NCBI GenBank assembly: GCA_905196835.1
Contig: CAJJWN010000002.1
Location: forward strand, 1 to 64,000
DNA length: 64,000 bases
Origin: an uncultured Prevotella sp.
GTDB taxonomy: Bacteria > Bacteroidota > Bacteroidia > Bacteroidales > Bacteroidaceae
Reading direction: 5' to 3'
Shown: piece by piece, positions 54,975-63,515 of the stretch
Numbering within the stretch: position 1 is the stretch's first letter
How the letters are laid out: each line of letters begins with the position of its first letter
Notes under the pieces: model-generated
Seen by the model: only the letters and a program-made list of their open reading frames with translations
What the model was told of the DNA's origin: nothing
The model's database searches: none
Translations under genes and position numbers: made by a program

Positions 54975-56174
54975 TTATTCGAATATTTTTGTCATGGACA
55001 TTTCAATAATATTTCCGTCTGGGTCAACTTTTGCAGTGATACGGAAGTTGTTTATACATTCAGTCCCGTCCGTGTTCTTTACCTTTTGTTCGGCCATGAA
55101 TGTCGTATCATATTCATATTGTTCATCGCCGATTTCTTTTTTCTGTATGTCATATTTGCCAGGAATGCTCCATATCATGCTTTCTACATTATCTTTATAA
55201 AGCTTGTGCATAAACAGCACAATGTCACTGCGTGTGGCATCTTGCTTGCCAAGAAAGTTTATGTATTCACCGATGTTGGCAGTCAAGCCGCTTTCATTCC
55301 TTGAATTTATGCTGACAAAGAATTTGTGGAATATGTTGCTGATGGCAAGTTTTTCGTCAAGACTGACTTCTTTAGACTTGGCTTTTTTCAGAGCAATGAC
55401 AGCTTCTTCATAATGCGCTCCGTCAGAATGCTCGTCAATATACATTTGGTATGCGTCGGTCGTGTTGAGCCTTATACATTGTTCCCAATCTATTGAGTCT
55501 AACTTGTTTAATGCCTCTTGCCTGTATGGACTATCTGGATGTGAATTCAAATAATCTGATAATGCAGATTTTGAGTCGCTGGCCACGGCATTTGCCCAGT
55601 CTTGGTCTTGCTTAAGCAATATTTGAAGACGCGTAGTGATTGAGTCAAGATGTTCTTGTGGCGCATCCTTGAAGTTGTTAAGATATGTCTGTAATATTTC
55701 AGGGTCATCGCTATTCATAGCGAATTCATATTCCTCTCGTTCTTTATCGCTTTTTGCGTTATGGTAAAAATAAATGCAAGTACCCATGACAGAGAATGCG
55801 ACAATTATCGAAATAATCCAAGTAGTTCTGTTTTTCTTAGTTTGACTGTGCCTCTTATTCTTGTCATTGTATATAGCATTTGCCTTTTCCGGCAATGGAA
55901 TATCATTTTTGTGACGGCCTTGTGTGTTTGGAATAATGTTTGCGCCATTTACAATACAGGTATTAAGGGGCCTGATTTCGCGTTCGCCAATATCATCAAT
56001 GCCGTTGGGCATTGCTTTATGGCAATGCGGACATGTTTCTTCGTCTTTTAAATAAACTTCCCCGCAGAAAGGGCATTTTATGATTTTCCCTACAATTTCT
56101 ACACCACAATTGGGGCAGACAGGAGCTTTATCGCTGATTTGATGTCCGCATTCAGGACATTTAATAATAGCCAT
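54975..56174 (-). CDS. double zinc-ribbon membrane protein
   Basis: 399 aa. Two to three zinc ribbons at the N-terminus (CPECGHQISDKAPVCPNCG; CPFCGEVYLKDEETCPHCH), a single membrane helix at about residues 118-137 (TTWIISIIVAFSVMGTCIYFY), then a helical region with TPR-like short repeats (DPEILQTYLNNFKDAPQEHLDSI; SALSDYLNSHPDSPYRQEALNKLD) and a C-terminal NTF2-like domain. Envelope protein of unknown role. Confidence 0.75.
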   Translation of the reverse strand: MAIIKCPECGHQISDKAPVCPNCGVEIVGKIIKCPFCGEVYLKDEETCPHCHKAMPNGIDDIGEREIRPLNTCIVNGANIIPNTQGRHKNDIPLPEKANAIYNDKNKRHSQTKKNRTTWIISIIVAFSVMGTCIYFYHNAKSDKEREEYEFAMNSDDPEILQTYLNNFKDAPQEHLDSITTRLQILLKQDQDWANAVASDSKSALSDYLNSHPDSPYRQEALNKLDSIDWEQCIRLNTTDAYQMYIDEHSDGAHYEEAVIALKKAKSKEVSLDEKLAISNIFHKFFVSINSRNESGLTANIGEYINFLGKQDATRSDIVLFMHKLYKDNVESMIWSIPGKYDIQKKEIGDEQYEYDTTFMAEQKVKNTDGTECINNFRITAKVDPDGNIIEMSMTKIFE

Positions 56175-56208
56175 CTTAAATCTTCAATATTTATAGGTCG
56201 TCTTTTGT

Positions 56209-56916
56209 TTAAAAATGCTTGAACCTGATTTCTCTCATACTGTGCCGTCCCATAAACCGGCTTTTATCGACATATGTGTTTATGCCGTTGATTTTTCCCT
56301 TGGCTGTATATTGCCACATTGTATAATCCTTACCGTCTGTCAACTCGGGTTTTTCTTCTGAATATTGTGCTATCATCAGTTTGTAATCGTCGATTTTTCC
56401 TTGAAGATGCTTGTTGTAGAAATTCGTATAAGTATATAACAACGGCTTTTGGCGATAAGCTTCTTCAACTAAGTCAAGGAATTTAAACAAAGAGTCACAG
56501 AACTCATCTGTCCTCAATCCTCCCGTTGACTCTATATCTATCATGGGTATGAGGTCTTGGTCGCCGGGACGGCATTGCGACATAAAATTCTCAAGTTGCT
56601 TGGAAAGTTCTGTTTTAGGACGGAAGAAATGGTAAGACCCGACCTTTAATCCATACCGATGGGCTAATTCAATGTTTTTTTCGTAAGTTTCGTCAATGTG
56701 CGTACCGCCTTCTGTGGCTTTCAAATACACGTATGCCATCTTGCTGTTGGCACCCACAACTTCCCAAAACACTTCACCTTGATAATGGCTAAGGTCAATG
56801 CCGTGCACATGCCTGCATGTGTCTTCGCATTGTATATAGCTTTCATAGTCTTGGGCTGCTAAGTGTTGTAGACTTAATAAAAATATACTTATAAGGAATA
56901 ATGTATGCCGTTTCAT
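56209..56916 (-). CDS. GH25-family lysozyme-like protein
   Basis: 235 aa with signal peptide (LFLISIFLLSLQHLAAQ). GH25 motifs: HGIDLSHYQGEVFWEVV, AYVYLKATEGGTHID, YHFFRP and PMIDIES (catalytic Asp and Glu), ending YTMWQYTAKGKINGI. Cleaves peptidoglycan, probably in the periplasm. Confidence 0.92.
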   Translation of the reverse strand: MKRHTLFLISIFLLSLQHLAAQDYESYIQCEDTCRHVHGIDLSHYQGEVFWEVVGANSKMAYVYLKATEGGTHIDETYEKNIELAHRYGLKVGSYHFFRPKTELSKQLENFMSQCRPGDQDLIPMIDIESTGGLRTDEFCDSLFKFLDLVEEAYRQKPLLYTYTNFYNKHLQGKIDDYKLMIAQYSEEKPELTDGKDYTMWQYTAKGKINGINTYVDKSRFMGRHSMREIRFKHF

Positions 56917-56935
56917 TTAGAAAATCTTATTTTTG

Positions 56936-56966
56936 CAAAGGTACACCTTATCGTAATGAAAGCAAA
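56936..56966 (-). promoter_or_regulatory. promoter of the GH25 gene
   Basis: Minus strand TTTG (56966-56963), 19-bp spacer, TACCTTTG (56943-56936), 20 bp from the start codon. Confidence 0.82.
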
Positions 56967-56985
56967 ATAAATTATATAATTTTAG

Positions 56986-57816
56986 TTATTCATCAATGTT
57001 TGAAAGACTTTTGATTATATTTGCAATGAAACGGCTTGAAGCTTCAATAGGTATAAGTGAAAAATATCTTAGGGGATGTGTGTTGGGTTTATGTATTGGA
57101 TTGATGGCACCTTCTTCTGTATTGTCGGTTTCTTGATGCCATGTTTGCGTTTTAACAATGTCTTTATTGAACTCCAGGGCATCATTTATGCAATGAATAT
57201 ACTTGTCATTTGACATGTTGAAAAATGGCAGTTCTTCTTTTTCAAAGTGAAAAAGTGCAACAAGGTGGCAACAAATGAAGTCACATACTTTATTAATTTT
57301 CAGCGCCTTTATCCAGTTTTCTATTTTAATGAAATCTATTTTGTCACCATATGTTCTGAGATAAACGCCTAAATCGGCCAGTTTTCTTATGTTCACACCA
57401 TAATCAAGGAGATTGTTGGTATTGTTGATAAGCTTGTCTAACAGCACCAACGAGTTGATTGATGTGTCAATATTGTGTATCTCGTTGAATACAAGTTTGC
57501 CGTAACGATTGTTCAAATATGGATTTGAAAACTTCTTTGTTTGTTTCCCAATGGCAAAGTTCTGTTCTTCTGAAACTTCATTTCTTTGGTTTTCTGGATG
57601 ACATGTTTGGTTCTTTGCCCGTTCATATATGTTTGCAGGTATTGCTGTATTGCCTGTTTTTATTATCCCATAGTTAACGAAGTCAGATACTCCGTAAGTC
57701 TCAGCGATAGACAACAATTTATTCCATTTGTATTTAGACATTGGTTCCAGAGTGTATTCTCCCCCGAAAGTGCCTGTGGATAAAAGCTTTGTGAAATTCC
57801 GGTATATGATTTTCAT
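56986..57816 (-). CDS. hypothetical protein, distantly nucleotidyltransferase-5-like
   Basis: 276 aa, AT-rich. The N-terminal IYRNFTKLLSTGTFG ... EPMSKYKWNKLLSIAETYGVSDFVNYG and the GVNIRKLADLGVYLRTYGDKIDF segment resemble the outer parts of uncharacterised nucleotidyltransferases (PF14907 type), but the central catalytic region is missing, so it would be a shortened or inactive relative. Alternative: an unrelated unknown. No membrane segment. Confidence 0.5.
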   Translation of the reverse strand: MKIIYRNFTKLLSTGTFGGEYTLEPMSKYKWNKLLSIAETYGVSDFVNYGIIKTGNTAIPANIYERAKNQTCHPENQRNEVSEEQNFAIGKQTKKFSNPYLNNRYGKLVFNEIHNIDTSINSLVLLDKLINNTNNLLDYGVNIRKLADLGVYLRTYGDKIDFIKIENWIKALKINKVCDFICCHLVALFHFEKEELPFFNMSNDKYIHCINDALEFNKDIVKTQTWHQETDNTEEGAINPIHKPNTHPLRYFSLIPIEASSRFIANIIKSLSNIDE

Positions 57817-57850
57817 CGCCTTTATATTAAATTGTCGTCGCTTAATTTTA

Positions 57851-57897
57851 AAGTGGATGACACCACCGTTATTGTTCTGTCATGGTGTCATCCACTT
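57851..57897 (-). terminator. terminator of uxaA
   Basis: 15-bp stem AAGTGGATGACACCA / TGGTGTCATCCACTT, 17-base loop, AT-rich exit on the minus strand, 19 bp after the uxaA stop. Confidence 0.82.
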
Positions 57898-57915
57898 CTA
57901 TTGTTTCTTATATAT

Positions 57916-59412
57916 TTACAAAGTTACGCCGTTCTTGAATATTGATATTTCACGATAGCCGTTTTTCTCGTTGCATGTTTTATCTCCGTTGGCAATGGAA
58001 ATAATCTTGTCTATGAATTTGCGCAAAAGCGACTTCATGTCTGTTCCGTCAACTAATTCTCCTGCGTTGAAATCTATCCAGTTGGGCTTGTTGTTGAACA
58101 AGTTGCTGTTTGTGGATATCTTCATTGTTGGAATGAATGTTCCGAACGGTGTGCCGCGTCCAGTCGTGAACAGCACAATTTGGCAACCGGCGGCAGCAAG
58201 AGCCGTGGCGGCCACGAGGTCATTGCCAGGTGCGGACAACAGGTTGAGCCCTTTTGTTTCCAGCCTGTCACCATATCCAAGGATGCCGCAAACTGGAGCA
58301 CGTCCACACTTCTGTGTACAGCCCAAAGCCTTGTCCTCAAGCGTGGATATTCCACCGGCTTTGTTTCCAGGTGACGGGTTCTCGCCGACAGGTTCGCCAT
58401 GGCTGAGGAAATATTCCTTGAAATCGTTTATCAGTTTGACTGTTCGGTTGAACAATTCTTCGTTCTTACACCTGTTCATCAATATTGTTTCCGCTCCAAA
58501 CATCTCGGGAACTTCGGTCAATATTGACGTACCGCCTTGGGCTACGAGGAAGTCGGAAAATTCACCTACCAACGGATTGGCTGTGATACCGCTTAAACCA
58601 TCGCTTCCACCGCATTTCAAGCCTACACGCAGTTCGCTCAACGGACAATCCGTGCGCTTGTCGTTTTTGGCAATGCCGTAAAGCGAGCGCAATATTTTCA
58701 TGCCTTCCTCTATTTCGTCGCCTTGGACTTTCTGTGTCACGAGAAATTTTACCCTGTCTTTATCGTAATCTCCCAGTAGTTTCTCGAACTGGTCGGGCTG
58801 GTTGTTCTCGCATCCGAGACTTAATACCAACACGGCTCCGGCGTTGGGATGAAGCACAATGTCACGCAATACCTTTCTTGTGTTTTCATGGTCCTCGCTA
58901 AGTTGTGAGCATCCATAATTATGATGCCATGCGTGCACTGCGTCAATACCTTCAAGCTTGGTTTCCTCTTCCAACATTTTTGCCAGCCTTTCGGCTATGC
59001 CGTTTACACAGCCCACGGTCGGTACTATCCACACTTCGTTGCGTATGCCTACTTCTCCGTTTTTGCGTACATACCCTTTAAACGTAAGTTGTTCATCTGG
59101 AATAGCAAGCTCTTCGTGTACAGGATTGTATTGATATGTCAATGTGCCGGCAAGATTGGTCTTGAGGTTGTTCTCGTTGACCCATTGTCCGGCCTTCAAG
59201 TCTTCTTTAGCGTGCCCAATGGGGTATCCGTATTTTATTATGTCTACTCCGGCCGGGGTGTCTTTCAGAAGGATTTTATGTCCTACCGGAGTGTCTTGCG
59301 CTACGGTTACAGTTGTTCCGTCAACGTTGATGGTCTCCCCCTTCGTGTAGTTTTTCAGGCAGACAACAACAGTATCTGCTTTGTTGATTTTAATGAAAGG
59401 TGCTTTTTCCAT
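57916..59412 (-). CDS. uxaA: altronate dehydratase UxaA
   Basis: 498 aa. N-terminal SAF domain (about 1-90) and the UxaA catalytic domain with RNEVWIVPTVGCVNGIAERLA, HNYGCSQLSEDHENTRKVL, LKCGGSDGLSGITANPLVG and VLFTTGRGTPFGTFIPTMKI. Converts altronate to 2-keto-3-deoxygluconate in galacturonate breakdown. Immediately downstream of a LacI regulator (28 bp); uxaB and uxaC are not here. Confidence 0.93.
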   Translation of the reverse strand: MEKAPFIKINKADTVVVCLKNYTKGETINVDGTTVTVAQDTPVGHKILLKDTPAGVDIIKYGYPIGHAKEDLKAGQWVNENNLKTNLAGTLTYQYNPVHEELAIPDEQLTFKGYVRKNGEVGIRNEVWIVPTVGCVNGIAERLAKMLEEETKLEGIDAVHAWHHNYGCSQLSEDHENTRKVLRDIVLHPNAGAVLVLSLGCENNQPDQFEKLLGDYDKDRVKFLVTQKVQGDEIEEGMKILRSLYGIAKNDKRTDCPLSELRVGLKCGGSDGLSGITANPLVGEFSDFLVAQGGTSILTEVPEMFGAETILMNRCKNEELFNRTVKLINDFKEYFLSHGEPVGENPSPGNKAGGISTLEDKALGCTQKCGRAPVCGILGYGDRLETKGLNLLSAPGNDLVAATALAAAGCQIVLFTTGRGTPFGTFIPTMKISTNSNLFNNKPNWIDFNAGELVDGTDMKSLLRKFIDKIISIANGDKTCNEKNGYREISIFKNGVTL

Positions 59413-59440
59413 GAGATTGATTTGTTTTAAAGAGTTATAG

Positions 59441-60505
59441 TTATAATTGAGTTCTTCTGTAAAAATCGATATTTTCTTTTGAAAGCAATTCTATCGGCAT
59501 GTAGTTTACCGGGTCAACTTTTTTCTTCAGCACAATGGCCTTGAACAGAGTGTCTACACAATTGTAGCCTTGCATGAAGGCGTGTTGCGCTATAAGGAAC
59601 GATATTGACCCCAACCGCAGGCATTTTGCGTTGCGTTCCACCATGTCATATCCCATTATCTGTACGTCGCGACGGTTTGTCTTCAACAGGAATTCGCCTA
59701 CGATGTGTCCTTTTGAACAAAATGTTATGCAATGATGTATGTGTGGATGTGTGGTGAAAAAGTCTTCCAGAATAGTGTCGTATATGTCTTTGTCTTCTTC
59801 CAATGGCAGGTCGAGTTCCAGTATCTTGACCTGTGGAAAATGGTCTTGCATGTAGTGGCGGAAACCTACTTCGCGGTTGTCCTGTTGCTTGCTTGCCACC
59901 TTGCCGTCTTTCATCTGCTTCATCAGCATGATTTCCTTTTCGCCGGATGCTATCAGCATGAGCATTTTCGCCGCGAAATATCCGCTGCAGAAAGAGTCCT
60001 GACCATAGAAAGACAGCGGTTTAAGGTCTGGCATGTACGAGTCGAGCAATATGAACGGAATGTTGCGTTCGTGCAGCTTGTCGGTGAATTTCTTTGTTAT
60101 TTCAAGTTCGCTCGGCACAACGATTACGCCGTTAGGGTTGTTATTAAGGCATTCGTTGCATTTTTTTTTGAATGTGTCAGTATTGAAACGCTCGTAATAC
60201 ATCATCTTAACATGGATGTGGAAGTCACGCCTTGTTTCACACGCCTTGTTCGCTCCCTCCTCAATCTCGTCCCAATAAGCTTCCGACCCATGCCTCGGAA
60301 TTATGCAATAGAATGTGTAAGACTTGTTGTATGCAAGTGCGCTTGCATACATGTTGGGCTGATAGTTGATGTTTTTCAATACGGCTTCAACCTTCTCCCT
60401 TGCCGACTTTGATACGTTCGGACGGTTGTGAAGCACCCTGTCAACCGTACCCACCGATACACCTGCCTGTTCTGCTATGTCTTTAATTCTTATTTTATCA
60501 TCCAT
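59441..60505 (-). CDS. LacI-family transcriptional regulator
   Basis: 354 aa. N-terminal HTH IRIKDIAEQAGVSVGTVDRVLHNRPNVSKSAREKVEAVLKN with TVDRVLH in place of TVSRVLN, a variant common in Bacteroidetes. Periplasmic-binding-like effector domain follows (about 65-354). Likely regulates uxaA in response to a hexuronate-pathway intermediate (inference from adjacency). Confidence 0.92.
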   Translation of the reverse strand: MDDKIRIKDIAEQAGVSVGTVDRVLHNRPNVSKSAREKVEAVLKNINYQPNMYASALAYNKSYTFYCIIPRHGSEAYWDEIEEGANKACETRRDFHIHVKMMYYERFNTDTFKKKCNECLNNNPNGVIVVPSELEITKKFTDKLHERNIPFILLDSYMPDLKPLSFYGQDSFCSGYFAAKMLMLIASGEKEIMLMKQMKDGKVASKQQDNREVGFRHYMQDHFPQVKILELDLPLEEDKDIYDTILEDFFTTHPHIHHCITFCSKGHIVGEFLLKTNRRDVQIMGYDMVERNAKCLRLGSISFLIAQHAFMQGYNCVDTLFKAIVLKKKVDPVNYMPIELLSKENIDFYRRTQL

Positions 60506-60541
60506 AATGCTACAATCCGTTCCTCAACTTATATCTGCCTA

Positions 60542-60572
60542 CAAAGGTAATCAATATTGGGCTTAAAACAAA
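60542..60572 (-). promoter_or_regulatory. promoter of lacI-uxaA
   Basis: Minus strand TTTG (60572-60569), 19-bp spacer, TACCTTTG (60549-60542), 37 bp from the regulator start. Confidence 0.82.
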
Positions 60573-60680
60573 ACAATGTGTTGTGAAACGAGTTTAATTT
60601 TATCCGTTCGCCCGTTTTTGCGCTTGTTTTGCATTGTTTGGCTGCGTGTTGTGGAAAGCCTTGTGGCAAAGGGTTTTGCA

Positions 60681-60759
60681 AAAGGTGGCCTTTGGCGTTG
60701 TCAAAGGCCACCTTTTACAATGCCAAAGACGGTCTTTTGCAGTGCGAAAGGTGGCCTTT
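60681..60759. repeat. 22-bp-pitch palindrome array 9 (4 units)
   Basis: Centres 60687 (AAAGGTGGCCTTT), 60709 (AAAGGCCACCTTT), 60731 (AAAGACGGTCTTT) and 60753 (AAAGGTGGCCTTT), each exactly 22 bp apart. All four keep full-length palindromes. Located between the lacI promoter and the nqr terminator. Confidence 0.88.
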
Positions 60760-60818
60760 TGTAAAATGGTATGCGTTAAGATGAATTGTAACCGTTGCTG
60801 GTATTGCTGTAAATAGAA

Positions 60819-60866
60819 AATGCCCTGCACATTCATTTGCCGTTATCCGTGAATGTGCAGGGCATT
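60819..60866 (-). terminator. terminator of the nqr operon
   Basis: 17-bp stem AATGCCCTGCACATTCA / TGAATGTGCAGGGCATT, 14-base loop, followed by TTTCTATTT on the minus strand, 34 bp after nqrF. Confidence 0.88.
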
Positions 60867-60900
60867 GTATGTATGCTTTGCGGCTCTTTATATGGTTGCG

Positions 60901-62169
60901 TTATCCGAAGTTGTCGTACATTATAGCTTCCGGGTCAACGCCCAAGCTGTCAAGCATCTTTACGACGGCATTGCTCATCGGGCCCGGGCCGCACATATAA
61001 TACTCGATGTCTTCGGGCGAATCGACATCCTTCAAATATGTATCATACATTACCTGATGTACAAAACCGGGCGTGTATTTCACACCGGCTTTGTCAGCTT
61101 CCGGGTCAGGCCGGTCAAGTGCAAGGTGGAAGTGGAAGTTGTCAAACTCCTTTTCCAGTTCAAGAAAATCATTCAGGTAAAACACTTCGGCCAATGAACG
61201 CGCCCCGTAAAAATAGTGCATTTCGCGGTCTCTTACGTTCAGCGTCTTTGTCATGTGCATTATCTGCGAGCGCAACGGGGCCATGCCGGCACCGCCACCT
61301 ACCCATATCATTTCTTTCTTACTGTCGAATATTGGGTGGAATTCGCCGTAAGGACCGCTCATTATAACCTTGTCTCCGGGCTTGCGGCTGAAGATGTAAG
61401 ACGAGGCTATGCCGGTAGGCACGTCTTGGAAACCTACCTGCGGTTTCGGCTTGAACGGCGGAGTGGCTATGCGCACGGTAAGCATTATACGGTCGCCTTC
61501 GGCCGGATAGTTCGCCATTGAATATGCCCTGATGGTTGGTTCTGCGTTATGGGCCTTTATTGAGAACATGTTAAAACGCTCCCACATCGGCAGATACTTG
61601 TCGCCTATGCTGCTTTTGTCAAAGTCGGAGTCATAGTCTATGGTATCGTATGCCGGTATTTTAATCTGTGCATACGAACCGGGGATGAAGTCCATGTGTT
61701 CTCCCGGAGGCAACGCTACGATGAACTCCTTGATGAACGAGCTTACATTCCTGTTGCTTATCACCGTACATTCCCATTCTTTTACGCCAAGTATGCTTTC
61801 CGGCACTTTGATTTTCAGGTCGCCTTTTACCTTGCATTGGCATCCGAGACGCCAATGGTCTTTGATTTGCTTGCGCGTGAAGTGCGGACGCTCGGAGTCA
61901 AGTATCTCTCCTCCGCCTTCCAATACCTGCACCTTGCATTGTCCGCAACTCGACTTTCCTCCACATGCCGAAGGAAGGAATATCCCATTCTCGTTGAGCG
62001 TACTCATCAAAGACGAGCCTTGAGGTACGGATATTGTCTTGTCGCCGTTGATTTCAATGTTTACATTCCCACTCGGTGAGAGATATTTTTTAGCAATCAG
62101 CAAAACTACCACAAGCAGGATTATGACTGCCAAAAACACACATATGCTTGTTGAAATGAATTGTAACAT
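60901..62169 (-). CDS. nqrF: Na+-NQR subunit F
   Basis: NADH-oxidising subunit, 422 aa. N-terminal membrane helix, 2Fe-2S site LPSACGGKSSCGQCKVQV with the fourth Cys in RLGCQCKV, FAD motif IRAYSMANYP and NADH site MIWVGGGAGMAPLRSQI. Last gene of the nqr operon, which starts beyond the window. Confidence 0.97.
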   Translation of the reverse strand: MLQFISTSICVFLAVIILLVVVLLIAKKYLSPSGNVNIEINGDKTISVPQGSSLMSTLNENGIFLPSACGGKSSCGQCKVQVLEGGGEILDSERPHFTRKQIKDHWRLGCQCKVKGDLKIKVPESILGVKEWECTVISNRNVSSFIKEFIVALPPGEHMDFIPGSYAQIKIPAYDTIDYDSDFDKSSIGDKYLPMWERFNMFSIKAHNAEPTIRAYSMANYPAEGDRIMLTVRIATPPFKPKPQVGFQDVPTGIASSYIFSRKPGDKVIMSGPYGEFHPIFDSKKEMIWVGGGAGMAPLRSQIMHMTKTLNVRDREMHYFYGARSLAEVFYLNDFLELEKEFDNFHFHLALDRPDPEADKAGVKYTPGFVHQVMYDTYLKDVDSPEDIEYYMCGPGPMSNAVVKMLDSLGVDPEAIMYDNFG

Positions 62170-62193
62170 ATCTGTTTGTTTGTGCGTTTTACA

Positions 62194-62820
62194 TTATATA
62201 GTAAGTCCCGAGAAGCACATCATGGCCATAGCCATCAGTCCTACCGTTATAAAAGTTATGCCTAATCCTTGCAACGGGCGAGGTACATCGCAGTATTGCA
62301 TCTTCTCGCGTATGGCGCCCATGGCTACAATTGCCAGCGTCCAGCCAATCCCGCTGCCTACGGCATAGGCAATGGAATCCCATACATTACCTATGTATTG
62401 TGAGTTTGAGGGGTCGAGGTTGATGCGTTGCTGCATGAACAGAGACGCTCCCATTATGGCACAGTTGACCGCTATCAGTGGCAGGAAGATGCCGAGCGAG
62501 GCATACAACGAAGGCGAAAAACGCTCTACCACCATCTCGACCAGCTGGGTAATTCCCGCAATGACTGCTATGAAAAGGATGAAACTGAGGTATGACAAGT
62601 CAACTCCTTCCACCAAACAGTCTGGTCCCAGCACATAAACTTGCAACAAGTAATCCACCGGTACGGTTATCAACAATACGAAGGTTACGGCAAGTCCCAA
62701 TCCCAAGGAAGTCTTTACGTTCTTTGAAACGGCAAGGAATGAACACATGCCGAGAAAGAACGCGAATATCATGTTGTCTACGAAGATAGACCTGAAAAAC
62801 AAACTTATAATATGTTCCAT
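62194..62820 (-). CDS. nqrE: Na+-NQR subunit E
   Basis: 208-aa integral membrane protein with about six helices. [21 protein letters not shown] and [16 protein letters not shown] carry the conserved Cys residues that share a metal centre with NqrD. 24 bp before nqrF. Confidence 0.96.
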   Translation of the reverse strand: MEHIISLFFRSIFVDNMIFAFFLGMCSFLAVSKNVKTSLGLGLAVTFVLLITVPVDYLLQVYVLGPDCLVEGVDLSYLSFILFIAVIAGITQLVEMVVERFSPSLYASLGIFLPLIAVNCAIMGASLFMQQRINLDPSNSQYIGNVWDSIAYAVGSGIGWTLAIVAMGAIREKMQYCDVPRPLQGLGITFITVGLMAMAMMCFSGLTI

Positions 62821-62883
62821 ATTTTATTTGCGTTTTTAGGGTTATATGGTATATTGTGTTTTACGGTTTATGCCTCTAAAACT

Positions 62884-63504
62884 TTACTTGTTCACATACG
62901 CTCTGTGTATCCAAATTACGCATCCGAGCAGTATAAGCGCCATTGCAGGCATGGTCATCATACCATTGTTTATATAACCGGCATCATAAAAACTGTCAGG
63001 TATTATCTTGAAACCAAGAAGTGAGCCACGTCCGAAAAGCTCGCGGAAAGCCCCGACTATCACTAAGATAAGCGCATAGCCCAACCCGTTGGACAGACCA
63101 TCAATGAAGCTTGGCAACGGTTTGTTCATCATTGCAAAAGCTTCCAGGCGTCCCATGAGGATGCAGTTTGTTATTATCAGTCCGACATAAACAGACAGCT
63201 GTACACTTACATCATATGCAAAAGCTTTCAGTATTTGGCTTACAATTGTTACAAGTGCGGCTACTACGACAAGCTGGACGATAATCCTTATGCGGTTGGG
63301 AATAGTGTTTCTTATCACAGCTATTATCAAATTGGAGAACGCTGTGATTACGGCCACGGCCAATCCCATGACGATGGCCGGTTTCAATTGTGATGTCACG
63401 GCCAGTGCCGAACAAATGCCTAAGACCTGTACAAGTATAGGGTTGTCCGCGCTTAGCGGTTTCTTGAATACTTCTTTATTCTTTTTTGAAAACAATTCGC
63501 TCAT
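62884..63504 (-). CDS. nqrD: Na+-NQR subunit D
   Basis: 206 aa from ATG 63504 (MSELFSKKNKEVFKKPL), 11 nt after the nqrC stop; an ATG five codons upstream would overlap nqrC. Six helices; LGICSALAVTSQLKPAIVMG and ITNCILMGRLEAFAM with conserved Cys. Confidence 0.96.
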   Translation of the reverse strand: MSELFSKKNKEVFKKPLSADNPILVQVLGICSALAVTSQLKPAIVMGLAVAVITAFSNLIIAVIRNTIPNRIRIIVQLVVVAALVTIVSQILKAFAYDVSVQLSVYVGLIITNCILMGRLEAFAMMNKPLPSFIDGLSNGLGYALILVIVGAFRELFGRGSLLGFKIIPDSFYDAGYINNGMMTMPAMALILLGCVIWIHRAYVNK

Positions 63505-63515
63505 ATATGGCCTCC

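Noticed and set aside
1357..60759. CRISPR arrays as an explanation for the 22-bp-pitch repeats
   Set aside because: Repeat is only 13 bp, palindromic and degenerate, spacers are 9 bp, and no cas gene is present.
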